Part shown: piece after piece, positions 44,927 to 55,432 of the stretch | Layout of the letters: each line of letters starts with the position of its first letter | Position numbering within the stretch: position 1 is the stretch's first letter | NCBI GenBank assembly: GCA_029027985.1 | Contig: CP119076.1 | Span: forward strand, 3,842,422 to 3,906,421 | From: Klebsiella aerogenes | GTDB taxonomy: Bacteria > Pseudomonadota > Gammaproteobacteria > Enterobacterales > Enterobacteriaceae | Reading direction: 5' to 3' | Length of the DNA stretch: 64,000 nt | Program-made: the position numbers and the translations under genes | Notes under the pieces: model-generated | Told to the model about the DNA's origin: nothing | The model's input: the letters and a program-made list of their open reading frames with translations, nothing else | Database searches by the model: none

Positions 44927-46267
44927 ATGAAAGTGATAAAATCAGTGGCTAAACACTCAATAAAGGCATTCGTACCCGGTTTATTATTCCTCGCTCTGCA
45001 ACCGTACACGGCACAGGCCGCAGACGCCTTCAGCGCTGACTCTCCCTGGATGTTCGGCGACTGGGGAGGATTACGTTCGGACTTGCAACAAGACGGCGTG
45101 AATTTCCAGGTTGGCTATACCATGGAAGCAGCGTCCAATTTAGCAGGGGGATATCACTCATCCACCACCGCCCGCTACAGCGATCAATGGGCATTTGGCG
45201 TTAACCTCGATCTGGAAAAACTGCTGAACTGGCAGGATACGGAATTCCAGATGACGATAACCGATCGTAATGGGCAAAACCTGTCTGACCAAATAGCCGA
45301 TCCCCGTACCGGTATGCTGTCATCGGTGCAGGAAGTCTATGGTCGCGGCCAGACCTGGCGACTGACGCAATTCTGGTTGAGAAAAGGGCTTTTTGACGAT
45401 GTCCTTGACCTGAAAGCAGGTCGCGTCACCGTTGGCGAGGATTTCGATAACTTTGACAGCAAGTTCCAGAACCTGGCGTTCGGCAGCGGACAGGCAGGTA
45501 ACTGGCGCGGCGATCACTGGTACAACTGGCCGGTCTCCCAATGGGGCGGACGCGTACGTCTGAATTTTACGCCAGAAGTGTTTATGCAGGTGGGCTTCTA
45601 TAATCAGAACCCTAAGAACTACGATACCGGAAATGGCTTCCGTCTCGACTTCAGCCCGACAGAAGGTAATCTGGTTCCCGTTGAGTTGGGCTGGCAGCCT
45701 AAATTGGGCAGTGATAAATTGCCGGGCAATTACCGCATCGGTTATTACTACTCTTCCGTCAACGACAATGTCTACGGCTCATGGCATAACGGCGGCTATA
45801 ATGATACCGCCCACGCCTACGGCGGCTATATTCTGGCGCAGCAACAGCTAACCGCTCAGGGCGGCAGCACCGATCGCGGTATTACGTTAACCCTTCAGGC
45901 GGTGATGAACGATCACAAAACGTCGAAAACGGATAACTACCAGTCTATCGCGATGACCTGGAAAGGCCCGTTCGACGCCCGACCACAGGATGAAATCGGC
46001 GTTGGCGCAGCGCGTATTCATGTTAACTCGGCCTATACCCGCATGCTCCGCCAACAAAACGACTTCAATGGCGAGACGGACTATAACAGCCCGACCTATC
46101 TGCCGATTCAGGATGGCGCAGAATATAACTACGAAGTTTATTACAACGTTCAGGCGACGAAATGGCTGCAGGTCCGACCGAATCTGCAATATGTTTCCGC
46201 GCCGGGCGCGGTGAGCAAAGTTGATGACGCGTTTGTTGGCGGCATCAGCGCGAACATCGCGTTCTGA
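44927..46267 (+). CDS. OprB-family carbohydrate porin
   Basis: An outer-membrane beta-barrel protein of 446 residues with a signal peptide of about 32 residues ending TAQAADAFSA. The early PWMFGDWGGLRSDLQQDGVN is the diagnostic OprB segment, followed by alternating barrel strands and a C-terminal Phe (GGISANIAF). OprB-type porins let sugars, especially glucose, through the outer membrane. No sugar-transport gene is next to it, so the substrate is open. A strong terminator follows. Confidence 0.85.
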   Translation: MKVIKSVAKHSIKAFVPGLLFLALQPYTAQAADAFSADSPWMFGDWGGLRSDLQQDGVNFQVGYTMEAASNLAGGYHSSTTARYSDQWAFGVNLDLEKLLNWQDTEFQMTITDRNGQNLSDQIADPRTGMLSSVQEVYGRGQTWRLTQFWLRKGLFDDVLDLKAGRVTVGEDFDNFDSKFQNLAFGSGQAGNWRGDHWYNWPVSQWGGRVRLNFTPEVFMQVGFYNQNPKNYDTGNGFRLDFSPTEGNLVPVELGWQPKLGSDKLPGNYRIGYYYSSVNDNVYGSWHNGGYNDTAHAYGGYILAQQQLTAQGGSTDRGITLTLQAVMNDHKTSKTDNYQSIAMTWKGPFDARPQDEIGVGAARIHVNSAYTRMLRQQNDFNGETDYNSPTYLPIQDGAEYNYEVYYNVQATKWLQVRPNLQYVSAPGAVSKVDDAFVGGISANIAF

Positions 46268-46288
46268 TATGCTGAGTGTTTGATACCG

Positions 46289-46321
46289 AAAACAACGGCC
46301 TCAAGGCCGTTGTTTTTTATT
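46289..46321 (+). terminator. Rho-independent terminator after the porin gene
   Basis: ACAACGGCCT and AGGCCGTTGT form a 10-bp stem with a two-base loop, followed by TTTTT. It lies between the convergent porin and HTH genes. Confidence 0.92.
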
Positions 46322-46337
46322 CGGCATGATGGAAAAA

Positions 46338-46970
46338 TCACCCTGCCTGATACGCCGCTATCATTCGCCTCGTTCTGGTCAGGCTGTCTACTACCGCCAC
46401 TTCTGACGTCACAATCGCCATTCCCGCCGATCGCAGCGCCGAGATATCCGCGGCGATACGCTGGATGCCAAACCAGAACAACCCGTCCAGCGCATTCACC
46501 TGCAGCCCATTTTCGAGAGCCAGACGCAGACGTTCACGCGGCGCCTTAACCTCCTTCGCCACCTGCAGGAAAGGCGCGGCAGAAACCGCTTCATCCCCAC
46601 TGCGAATAACCCGGCTAACGAAGCGATAACGGAATTCCTCCGGCACCGTGCTGAGATCGGCCTTCAGGCTATAAACGCAGCCGCGTTTCTTGCCATTGAT
46701 CACCACGTTTTTCTGATTCAGCGCCAGAGCATGACGTAACTGATCCACCAGCTGCGGGGCGCGAATGAGCAATAAGCGAAAGGGAAGTTCGAAGCTGGTG
46801 ACATAATCCACGTTCAGTAAAGCCGTACGCAGGCGCGTTTCGCTATTAGCCTTTTCCTGCTGGCATTCTGCGATCACTTCCACCCACTGCCGGGTAATAC
46901 GCGGGGATTCATTACGCTCGATGAACTGAAATTTTTCAATCTGGTAGTCGATACGTCCAGCCATTGCCAT
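46338..46970 (-). CDS. HTH-domain protein (HTH_39-like)
   Basis: A 210-residue cytoplasmic protein. The C-terminal part (about 148-195) reads ALENGLQVNALDGLFWFGIQ followed by RIAADISALRSAGMAIVTSE, which fits the helix-turn-helix type HTH_39 often met in prophage and chromosomal regulators. The N-terminal 140 residues are not recognised (ERNESPRITRQWVEVIAECQ and on). It is a single gene convergent with the porin gene. It may be a DNA-binding regulator; targets are unknown. Confidence 0.6.
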   Translation of the reverse strand: MAMAGRIDYQIEKFQFIERNESPRITRQWVEVIAECQQEKANSETRLRTALLNVDYVTSFELPFRLLLIRAPQLVDQLRHALALNQKNVVINGKKRGCVYSLKADLSTVPEEFRYRFVSRVIRSGDEAVSAAPFLQVAKEVKAPRERLRLALENGLQVNALDGLFWFGIQRIAADISALRSAGMAIVTSEVAVVDSLTRTRRMIAAYQAG

Positions 46971-47101
46971 TCCCTGTGGTTCGCCATCTCCCCGCTAGTT
47001 TTCAGCAGATTGCACACATTCGCAAGTCACGGTATTTAGCAACGTGAATTGATGATTGAAAAACAAAAGGCCCGCTCGCTTTATCAATTAGTGGGCCCTC
47101 T

Positions 47102-47137
47102 CCCGGATAGCGGCGCGCTGCGCCTCATCCGGGCTAC
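47102..47137. repeat. REP element before the second tandem array
   Basis: CCCGGATAGCGGCGCG and CGCCTCATCCGGGCTA form the imperfect palindrome of an enterobacterial REP. It stands directly before the 14-unit array, as a similar REP stands directly after the array at 20 kb. Confidence 0.75.
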
Positions 47138-47153
47138 CGATTAGTGCCAGTTT

Positions 47154-47863
47154 GTAGCCCCGGTGAGCGAAGCGAGACCGGGGGTTTTCCCGGTTAGTGC
47201 CAGTTTGTAGCCCCGATGAGCGAAGCGCAACCGGGGGGTTCCCGGTTAGTGCCAATCTGTAGCCCCGGTAAGCGAAGCGCGACCGGGGTTTTCCCGGTTA
47301 GTGCCCATTTGTAGCCACGGTAAGCGTAGCGCGACCGGGGTTTTCCCGGTTAGTGCCAATCTGTAGCCCCGATGATCGAAGCGCAACCGGGGTTTTCCCC
47401 GTTAGTGCCCATTTGTAGCCCCGGTGAGCGAAGCGAGACCAGGGGTTCCCGGTTAGTGCCAATCTGTAGCCCCGGTAAGCGAAGCGCGACCGGGGTTTTC
47501 CCGGTTAGTGCCCATTTGTAGCCCCGGTAAGCGAAGCGCAACCGGGGGGTTCCCGGTTAGTGCCAATCTGTAGCCCCGGTAAGCGTAGCGCAACCGGGGT
47601 TTTCCCGGTTAGTGCCCATTTGTAGCCCCGGTAAGCGAAGCGCAACCGGGGTTTTCCCCGGTTAGTGCCCATTTGTAGCCACGGTAAGCGAAGCGAGACC
47701 GGGGTTTTCCCCGGTTAGTGCCCATTTGTAGCCACGGTAAGCGAAGCGAGACCGGGGTTTTCCCCGGTTAGCGCCCATTTGTAGCCACGGTAAGCGAAGC
47801 GCAACCGGGGGGTTCCCGGTTAGTGCCAATCTGTAGCCCCGGTAAGCGAAACGCGACCGGGGC
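47154..47863. repeat. Tandem array of 14 REP-like units, 51-53 bp each
   Basis: Units start GTAGCC at 47154, 47207, 47259, 47311, 47363, 47415, 47466, 47518, 47570, 47622, 47675, 47728, 47781 and 47833. Each has the hairpin GTAGCCCCGGTAAGCG then AAGCGCGACCGGGG with small changes, and a linker TTTTCCCGGTTAGTGCCCAT. The core is the same as in the array at 20295-20885, but the linker differs. It ends 2 bp from the ampC stop, so it would form the 3' end of ampC mRNA. Confidence 0.93.
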
Positions 47864-47864
47864 C

Positions 47865-49037
<1,173 letters not shown>

Positions 49038-49099
49038 TCAATATCCAATATCGTCCGGGCCCTTCAGACGCGATCAGTGTCGAGGTTTTGCAACACAGT

Positions 49100-49125
49100 G
49101 ACAAACTGTTAAATTTAGCAGCAGG
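49100..49125. promoter_or_regulatory. AmpR operator between ampC and ampR
   Basis: On the ampC coding strand the site reads CTGCTGCTAAATTTAACAGT followed by TTGTC. The same CTGCTGCTAAATTTAAC motif is, from memory, the AmpR-binding site of Citrobacter freundii. It lies close to the ampR start and upstream of the ampC promoter. Confidence 0.8.
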
Positions 49126-49148
49126 CTTTAGTTTTTCTAACGGATAAT

Positions 49149-50054
49149 ATGATGACCCGCAGCTACCTCCCTCTGAATTCACTTCGGGCCTTTGAAACGG
49201 CCGCCCGGCATCTGAGCTTTACCCGCGCGGCGATCGAGCTCAACGTTACCCACTCCGCCATCAGCCAACATGTGAAAGCGCTGGAAGACCATCTCAACTG
49301 CCAACTGTTTGTCCGCGTGTCGCGCGGCCTCAAACTCACCACCGAGGGTGAAGGCCTGCTACCGGTGCTTAACGATTCGTTTGACAGGATCGGCGGAATG
49401 CTTGACCGCTTTACCGGCCACCAGACACAGGAGAAGCTGAAGATTGGCGTCGTCGGCACCTTCGCAACAGGCATGCTGTTCCCGCTGCTGCCAACCTTCT
49501 GGCGCGAGTTTCCGCATATCGATTTACAGATCTCCACCCATAATAACCGCGTCGATCCCGCCGCCGAAGGTCTGGATTATGTAATTCGTTTCGGCGGCGG
49601 CGCCTGGCACGATACTGAAGCGCAGTATCTGTGCGCCGCCCCGCTCTCTCCGCTATGCGCCCCATCGCTGGCCGCCGGGCTGCGCAAGCCGGAAGATATT
49701 TTGCAGTTCGCGCTGCTGCGATCTTATCGTCGCGATGAGTGGTCGGCGTGGATGCAGGCCGCGGGTGAACATCCCCCGTCGCCGACGCATCGGGTCATCG
49801 TTTTTGACTCTTCGGTTACGATGCTGGAGGCGGCGCAGAGCGGATTAGGTATCGCCATCGCGCCGGTAAAAATGTTCGGCCATTTGCTGGAGAACAAACG
49901 TATCGTGCAGCCTTTTAAGATCCATATCGACCTCGGCAGCTATTGGTTAACGCGTCTGCAATCACGCGCGGAAACGCCAGCGATGTTGGATTTTTCCCGC
50001 TGGCTGACAGAGGCATTAAAAGGGGTGAATGCAGCGGAGTCATCCGCCGTCTGA
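49149..50054 (+). CDS. ampR: LysR-type regulator AmpR
   Basis: The activator/repressor of ampC that senses peptidoglycan fragments: UDP-MurNAc-pentapeptide keeps it repressive, while anhydro-muropeptides make it activate. The protein has 301 residues. The N-terminal HTH (about 7-65) includes LSFTRAAIELNVTHSAISQH. The effector domain starts near 92 and carries KLKIGVVGTFATGMLFPLLP and GLDYVIRFGGGAWHDTEAQY, as in known AmpR. It is divergent from ampC. The ATGs at 49149 and 49152 are both possible. Confidence 0.95.
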   Translation: MMTRSYLPLNSLRAFETAARHLSFTRAAIELNVTHSAISQHVKALEDHLNCQLFVRVSRGLKLTTEGEGLLPVLNDSFDRIGGMLDRFTGHQTQEKLKIGVVGTFATGMLFPLLPTFWREFPHIDLQISTHNNRVDPAAEGLDYVIRFGGGAWHDTEAQYLCAAPLSPLCAPSLAAGLRKPEDILQFALLRSYRRDEWSAWMQAAGEHPPSPTHRVIVFDSSVTMLEAAQSGLGIAIAPVKMFGHLLENKRIVQPFKIHIDLGSYWLTRLQSRAETPAMLDFSRWLTEALKGVNAAESSAV

Positions 50055-50486
50055 AGGCGGCTTTCGCAGCCATTAGAAATATTTGGAAATATTATCTACA
50101 TAATATTCAGAACGATCAATAAAGCGGCGCGTTAGCCCGATAAGATCAGGCCAGGGTCATCGGGTCACGCTGAAAGCAAACGCTATCAAGACGATGAAAA
50201 ATACCAGATTATTCGTTTTCCCGCTCCCGCAACCCCCGCTCCAGCGGCTGGCTGACTATAAAATTATTATCACCGCTAATATCAGATAAATCCGATCAAG
50301 TGCATCGTTTATGTCTATTAATTTCCTGTAATTAAGTCACCGAAGCAATCATAACACGAAAACTGTTGCGGTATATTTCAACGCGATCAACACGCCAACA
50401 ACGGTTTATGGATACCCATCTGCACGGTATTCGCTTGCCGTGTTTGATTACCACAATGGTTATCCCCTTAAGTACATGGAGTTAAA
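50055..50486. other. Intergenic region upstream of the fimbrial operon
   Basis: No coding frame is convincing. It should contain the fimbrial promoter. No invertible-element repeats of the fim type and no recombinase gene are seen, so phase switching by inversion is not suggested. Confidence 0.5.
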
Positions 50487-51014
50487 ATGAATAAGAAATT
50501 ACTGCCAGTAGTAGCACTGATCCTGTCCGCGTCCGCTACCAGTGCTTACGCAGTTAACGGCAAGGTAAACTTTACCGGTGAAATCATCCAGTCAACCTGT
50601 ACGGTAACTTCTACCGACCAGAACAAAGACGTTTTCATCGGTAAATACCCGACTACCGCATTCAACGCTGTTGGCGATGTGACCGCGTCTAAAGCGTTCA
50701 CCATCAACCTGGAAAAATGCGAAGCCGGTGATTACTCCCTGCGTTTCGACGGTGCAACCGTTGCAGGTAACCCGAACCTGCTGTCCGTTGACAACGCAAA
50801 AGGCGTTGGTATCGAAATCCTGACCAACGACGAAAAAATCGTGCCGATCAACCAGAGCGCAGACGAAAATTCCCCGTGGGTTAACGTTGCAGCCACCGAC
50901 GACAACAGCGGCACTGCGGTATTCAACCTGAAAGCACGCTACAAATCTTTCCTGCAAACAGTAGAAGCTGGTTCTGCTAACGCAAACGCCACCTTCACCA
51001 TCGAATACAAATAA
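50487..51014 (+). CDS. Major fimbrial subunit (type 1 pilin family)
   Basis: A chaperone-usher pilin of 175 residues with a 22-residue signal peptide ending SATSAYA. The mature part begins VNGKVNFTGEIIQSTCTVTS, with the paired cysteines in STCTVT and EKCEAG, and ends FTIEYK with the beta-zipper aromatic. First gene of a four-gene operon: pilin, chaperone, usher, tip protein. The order is that of many Klebsiella fimbrial loci but I do not assign a named type. The gene is rich in favoured codons, in line with high expression. Confidence 0.88.
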   Translation: MNKKLLPVVALILSASATSAYAVNGKVNFTGEIIQSTCTVTSTDQNKDVFIGKYPTTAFNAVGDVTASKAFTINLEKCEAGDYSLRFDGATVAGNPNLLSVDNAKGVGIEILTNDEKIVPINQSADENSPWVNVAATDDNSGTAVFNLKARYKSFLQTVEAGSANANATFTIEYK

Positions 51015-51069
51015 TTACGGATAAACGTATTTGGCCATGGATGGCTGGTAACATTATTTGGAACGTGAA

Positions 51070-51753
51070 ATGAAAAAGTTATTAACCGCTTTATTATTAT
51101 TCGTCTCGCTGGATACCTTTGCCGGTATTCAGGTTGATCAGACTCGGGTTATTTATAACGGCGGGGAAAAATCTGCGGCGTTATCCATTCACAATGATAC
51201 CGATGAAACATGGATGGTTCAGACCTGGCTTGATACCGGTGACGCCACCGCTACGCCAACTAATTTACCGATGCAGGCAATCCCACCAATTTTAAAACTG
51301 GCGGGCAATAAAGACGCTATTTTGCGCTTTGTCTATTCCGGCAGCGGCCTGCCGACCGACCGTGAATCCGTGTACTGGATTAACGTGCAGGAAATTCCAC
51401 CGTCGGCGAAACAAGAGAACGTGCTGCAGATTGCCATCCGTACTCGGGTGAAGCTGTTCTATCGCCCAACAACGCTGAAAACCACCTTGCAGAAGGAAGC
51501 GCAGGCTCTAACCTGGCGCAAGCAAGGCAACCAGCTGGTGGTCACCAACAAAGGTCCGCTGCACGTGACTTTCGGCGTACTGACGCTAAAGAGCGGCGCG
51601 AAGACCTGGAAAGTGAATGCTGACATGGTGAATCCCATGGACTCTCTGAACATCAAATTGCCAGCCGGCGCGGCGGCAGCCGATCAGATGTCATTCACTT
51701 TTATTAATGATTTTGGCGGACATACGGAAATTAAAGATATCCGCATTCAGTAA
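51070..51753 (+). CDS. Fimbrial periplasmic chaperone
   Basis: A PapD/FimC-like chaperone of 227 residues that folds pilus subunits by donor-strand complementation. The ATG at 51070 is preferred over the TTG at 51058. A signal peptide (MKKLLTALLLFVSLDTFAG) precedes IQVDQTRVIYNGGEKSAALS, the usual start of domain 1. RESVYWINVQEIPPSAKQEN is the conserved chaperone signature, and Arg and Lys of the subunit anchor are at TRVIYNGGEK and IRTRVKLFYRP. It lies between the pilin and the usher. Confidence 0.92.
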   Translation: MKKLLTALLLFVSLDTFAGIQVDQTRVIYNGGEKSAALSIHNDTDETWMVQTWLDTGDATATPTNLPMQAIPPILKLAGNKDAILRFVYSGSGLPTDRESVYWINVQEIPPSAKQENVLQIAIRTRVKLFYRPTTLKTTLQKEAQALTWRKQGNQLVVTNKGPLHVTFGVLTLKSGAKTWKVNADMVNPMDSLNIKLPAGAAAADQMSFTFINDFGGHTEIKDIRIQ

Positions 51754-51765
51754 GAGAGCAATACA

Positions 51766-54369
51766 ATGGCTAGCCATAATAAAATAAGGACGATCCCTGG
51801 ATGTCTGGCGCAGCAAGTTCGCTATGCTGTTTACGCCTCGACAATGTCATTACTGGCGACACCATTTGTCAATGCCGAAGAGCAATTCAATACCTCTTTC
51901 ATCCGCGGGGCAAATAACGCCTCGCTGGTGCAAAATCTCTCCAACGGCGATGATATTTTACCGGGTAAATATGCCTTCGATATTTATCTGAATAAAAATC
52001 GCGTCGATCACCGGGAAATAGAATTTAAAAAAGATGCCCCCAACACTCCCGGCTATTTCTGTTTAGATGCTGACAGCTATCGTTCATACGGCGTGCTGGT
52101 GCCGGAAACTGCCGGCAGCGGCGCCTGCTACGACCTGGTGAAAAACATTGCCGGTAGTAGCGTCAGCTGGAACGCCGCGCTGCAGGAGCTGAACATCTCC
52201 GTTCCGCAAACCGAACTCGAAGCGCGTCCGCAGGGCGAGATTTCGCCGCTGGTCTATGACGACGGCATCAATGCGGGCTTCGTCAACTATGCGTTTAGCG
52301 GCAGTCACTCCCGTTTTTCCAGCGGCAGTGGCAAGCAGGACAGCGACTATTACTTCCTGAGCCTGAACAACGGTATTAACCTCGGCGCGTGGCGTTTTCG
52401 CAATACTTCTTCCCTGTCGAAACAGACCGGGCAAAAAGAGCAGTGGAACCCGATTTCCACCTGGGCGGAAACCGATATCGTGTCGTGGCGCAGCCGCGTG
52501 CAAATTGGCCAGAGCAACACCAATAACAACGTCTTCGACAGCTTCCAGTTCCGCGGCGCGCAGATCTCCAGCGTCCCGGAAATGCTGCCGGACAGCCGTC
52601 GCGGCTACGCGCCGGTGGTGCGCGGCGTCGCCAATACCAACGCCCGCGTCGAAGTCCGTCAGAACGGCTACACCGTTTACAGCACCGTGGTGCCGCCAGG
52701 CCCCTTCGCGCTAACCGATATCTCGCCGAGCACCCTCAGCGGCGACTTAGCCGTCACGGTTATCGAGGCGGATGGATCACGCCACAGCTTTACCCTGCCC
52801 TTCTCGTCCGTGCCGAACATGCTGCGTGACGGGATCTGGGAATACCAGGTGACCGCGGGTAAATACCACGACGGCACCAATAACTATCAGCCGCAATTTA
52901 TCCAGGGCACCGTCGCTCACGGCGCGGGCTCCGACTATACGCCATACGGCGGGATTATCATGGCCGAGCACTATCGCTCCGGCGTGGTCGGGCTGGGTAA
53001 AAACATGGGCGAATACGGCGCGGCTTCGGTTGACGCCTCATGGTCCGATACCGACCTGGCGTCCGGCGACAATAAGCGCGGCGCCAGCGTGCGTTTCCTC
53101 TACTCCAAATCGCTGAACACCCTCGGTACCGATGTGCAAATCGCCGGTTATCGGTACTCGACGTCAGGCTTCTATGACTTCTCCGACGCGGTAGCGGAAC
53201 GCAACAACTGGCAGAATGGTTTCTACCACACCCAGTATTACGATCAGAGCGACGATCGGAGCGGCGCGCCGGACTGGGCCACGCAAAATCAGCGTCGTCG
53301 TTACTACGACTCACAACAGTACAACAACAAACGCCAGCGCGTTGAGATGACGGTCAACCAGCACATCGCCGGCGCGTCGCTGTACGCGACCTTTATTCGT
53401 CAGAACTACTGGAATACTCAAGCCTATGACCGCACCATCCAGACCGGTTTTAACACCACCTGGAATCGGGTGAGCCTGGGCGTGTTTTACCAGAACAGCC
53501 GCAGTAACTACGGCTACAGCGACAACAGCGTTAACCTGAACGTCTCGATTCCGATCAATATTTTCGGCCCGGACCACGAAAGCACCGTTAACTTTAACGC
53601 CACCAACAGCAAGCAGAGCGGTAGCGGTTACAGCGCGGGGATGAGCGGTACGCTGCTGGACGACAACCGCATGAACTACTTCGTGCAGAGCGGCCACACC
53701 CAGCACGGCGGCGACACCAGCCTGGTGAACCTCGGTTATCTGGGTAGCATGGGCAACGTCGATCTGGGCTACAGCTACAACAACAACTATCAGCAGACCT
53801 CGCTGAACGTCTCCGGCGGTGTGGTCGCGCACTCCGGCGGGGTGACGCTGTCGCAGCCGCTGCAAAACACTTTCGTGGTGGTGAAAGCGAAAGGCGCGGA
53901 AGGTGTGCGTCTGGAAAACCAGCCAGGGGTGGCGATTGACCGCTTCGGCTACGCGGTGCTGACCTCCGCCATGCCGTATCGCCATAACCGCGTCGCGCTG
54001 CGTACGTCGGATATCGGCAACGGTCTGGAAATCCCGCTGGCGGCGAAAGATATCGTACCGACTCAGCGCGCCATCGGCCGCGTAACCTTTGAAACGCACC
54101 TCGGCCAGAGTCTGCTGATCCACGCCAAACTGGCGGACGGTAGCGTACCTGTGATTGGCGCGAACATTTTCGGCCAGAACGGCGAACATGTCGGCGTGGT
54201 CGGTACCCGCGGCGAAGCCTACGTTTCCGGCGTCCAGAGCGGCGACCGTCTGCAGATGAAATGGGGCGACGATGCCGACGCTTCCTGCAGCTTGACGGTA
54301 CCAGAGTTACCTGCGATTCAAGCCGATCAACCCGGTGGTTATCAGGTCGTCTCACTGACCTGTCAATAA
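51766..54369 (+). CDS. Fimbrial outer-membrane usher
   Basis: A FimD/PapC-family usher of 867 residues that assembles and secretes the pilus. A signal region (ending FVNAEEQFNTSF) precedes the N-terminal chaperone-binding domain; FRGAQISSVPEMLPDSRRGY with APVVRG is the usher signature near residue 265; the C-terminal domains include VPVIGANIFGQNGEHVGVVG and a final cysteine pair (ASCSLTVP, VSLTCQ). It starts 12 bp after the chaperone stop and ends 19 bp before the tip gene. Complete and intact. Confidence 0.95.
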   Translation: MASHNKIRTIPGCLAQQVRYAVYASTMSLLATPFVNAEEQFNTSFIRGANNASLVQNLSNGDDILPGKYAFDIYLNKNRVDHREIEFKKDAPNTPGYFCLDADSYRSYGVLVPETAGSGACYDLVKNIAGSSVSWNAALQELNISVPQTELEARPQGEISPLVYDDGINAGFVNYAFSGSHSRFSSGSGKQDSDYYFLSLNNGINLGAWRFRNTSSLSKQTGQKEQWNPISTWAETDIVSWRSRVQIGQSNTNNNVFDSFQFRGAQISSVPEMLPDSRRGYAPVVRGVANTNARVEVRQNGYTVYSTVVPPGPFALTDISPSTLSGDLAVTVIEADGSRHSFTLPFSSVPNMLRDGIWEYQVTAGKYHDGTNNYQPQFIQGTVAHGAGSDYTPYGGIIMAEHYRSGVVGLGKNMGEYGAASVDASWSDTDLASGDNKRGASVRFLYSKSLNTLGTDVQIAGYRYSTSGFYDFSDAVAERNNWQNGFYHTQYYDQSDDRSGAPDWATQNQRRRYYDSQQYNNKRQRVEMTVNQHIAGASLYATFIRQNYWNTQAYDRTIQTGFNTTWNRVSLGVFYQNSRSNYGYSDNSVNLNVSIPINIFGPDHESTVNFNATNSKQSGSGYSAGMSGTLLDDNRMNYFVQSGHTQHGGDTSLVNLGYLGSMGNVDLGYSYNNNYQQTSLNVSGGVVAHSGGVTLSQPLQNTFVVVKAKGAEGVRLENQPGVAIDRFGYAVLTSAMPYRHNRVALRTSDIGNGLEIPLAAKDIVPTQRAIGRVTFETHLGQSLLIHAKLADGSVPVIGANIFGQNGEHVGVVGTRGEAYVSGVQSGDRLQMKWGDDADASCSLTVPELPAIQADQPGGYQVVSLTCQ

Positions 54370-54388
54370 CATGAAAGGACAATTAGTG

Positions 54389-55423
54389 ATGTGGAAGTTT
54401 ACCCTCTTATCCCGCGCCGGACTGACGCTGCTGGTACTCTCAAGCGCGCTGTTTTCCACCAGCAGCTTCGCGCTGAGCTGTAAGAAAAACGGTACCGAAG
54501 TCAGCCAGATTATTACGTTGAACGATCAAATTAATGTCTCCACGGCCAACTTAACGGCAGGTGCGGTGTTATGGCGTTCGCCGACATTTACCTCCACCTT
54601 TACCTGTAAAGATACCGAGAACCATCCGGAAGGCGAAGATGCCTATCTGTACTGGGACCCTGTCGGCCGTATGCAGAGTATCCACAACTCTCTGGAGGTC
54701 GGCGTGACTTACCTGAGTACGGATATTAAGCCGGTAAAGGGCAGCCGAACCGACATCGGCCCAGGTACTGTCTGTAACCGACGCAACGGCCGCTGCCAAC
54801 CGCCAGCGATCTCACAGACCTTCACGGTGACCTACTCCGTTTACATTAAGGCGACCGGCAACCCGCCGCCGTCTAACGGCGTCATTAACGATACGAACAC
54901 CTATGCCATCTTCCAGGTCGATGGCGTGGGCGGTCTGAACAACAAAGAAGGCAGCAACTTCCGGGCTTATGTCAATGGCTTAGGCAACATCCGCTTTATC
55001 GCCTGTAACCCGAAAATCACCGTATCGGCGAACAACGGTTCAACGGTCAACTTCGGCAGCATCCCGGCGCGCAACGCCGTGGTCGGCGCCATCGAAAAAC
55101 AGGTTCCGTTCAGCGTACGCGCCGACCTGACCGGCGCCGGCCAGGATTGCCAGGGGCAGACCTTAATGGCCAGCTTCAGCACCATGCAGCCGACCCAGGA
55201 CGCCACCACCATTCTGCCATCCAACGATAGCGGTTTTGGCATCCTGCTCTCCCGCGCGGATGCGCCGACCGCCTGGTTGACCATGAACACACCGACGCCG
55301 CTGGGCTTTATCAACGGCAGCGTCGTCGAGAGCAACTTCCTGGCCAGCCTGAAATGGCTAAGCGCGAAGCCTAAAATCGGCACCTTTAATGCGACTGCCA
55401 ATATCGACGTTACTTTTAAATAG
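54389..55423 (+). CDS. Fimbrial tip adhesin-like protein
   Basis: A 344-residue fimbrial protein with signal peptide (ending STSSFALSC), longer than the pilin, with an N-terminal receptor-type domain (about 30-195, holding four cysteines) and a C-terminal pilin domain (about 200-344) ending with the strand ATANIDVTFK. This two-domain plan and the position after the usher fit the tip adhesin. The ATG at 54389 has AAGGA 9 nt upstream; an ATG at 54371 is in frame. The binding target is unknown. Confidence 0.8.
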   Translation: MWKFTLLSRAGLTLLVLSSALFSTSSFALSCKKNGTEVSQIITLNDQINVSTANLTAGAVLWRSPTFTSTFTCKDTENHPEGEDAYLYWDPVGRMQSIHNSLEVGVTYLSTDIKPVKGSRTDIGPGTVCNRRNGRCQPPAISQTFTVTYSVYIKATGNPPPSNGVINDTNTYAIFQVDGVGGLNNKEGSNFRAYVNGLGNIRFIACNPKITVSANNGSTVNFGSIPARNAVVGAIEKQVPFSVRADLTGAGQDCQGQTLMASFSTMQPTQDATTILPSNDSGFGILLSRADAPTAWLTMNTPTPLGFINGSVVESNFLASLKWLSAKPKIGTFNATANIDVTFK

Positions 55424-55432
55424 TGAAGCCAA

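Noticed and set aside
47350..47541. 63-codon minus-strand frame in the second array
   Set aside because: Same cause: translation of the 52-bp unit; no ribosome site and no protein character.
50055..50486. Invertible fim-type promoter switch before the fimbrial operon
   Set aside because: No pair of inverted repeats and no FimB/FimE-type recombinase gene nearby.
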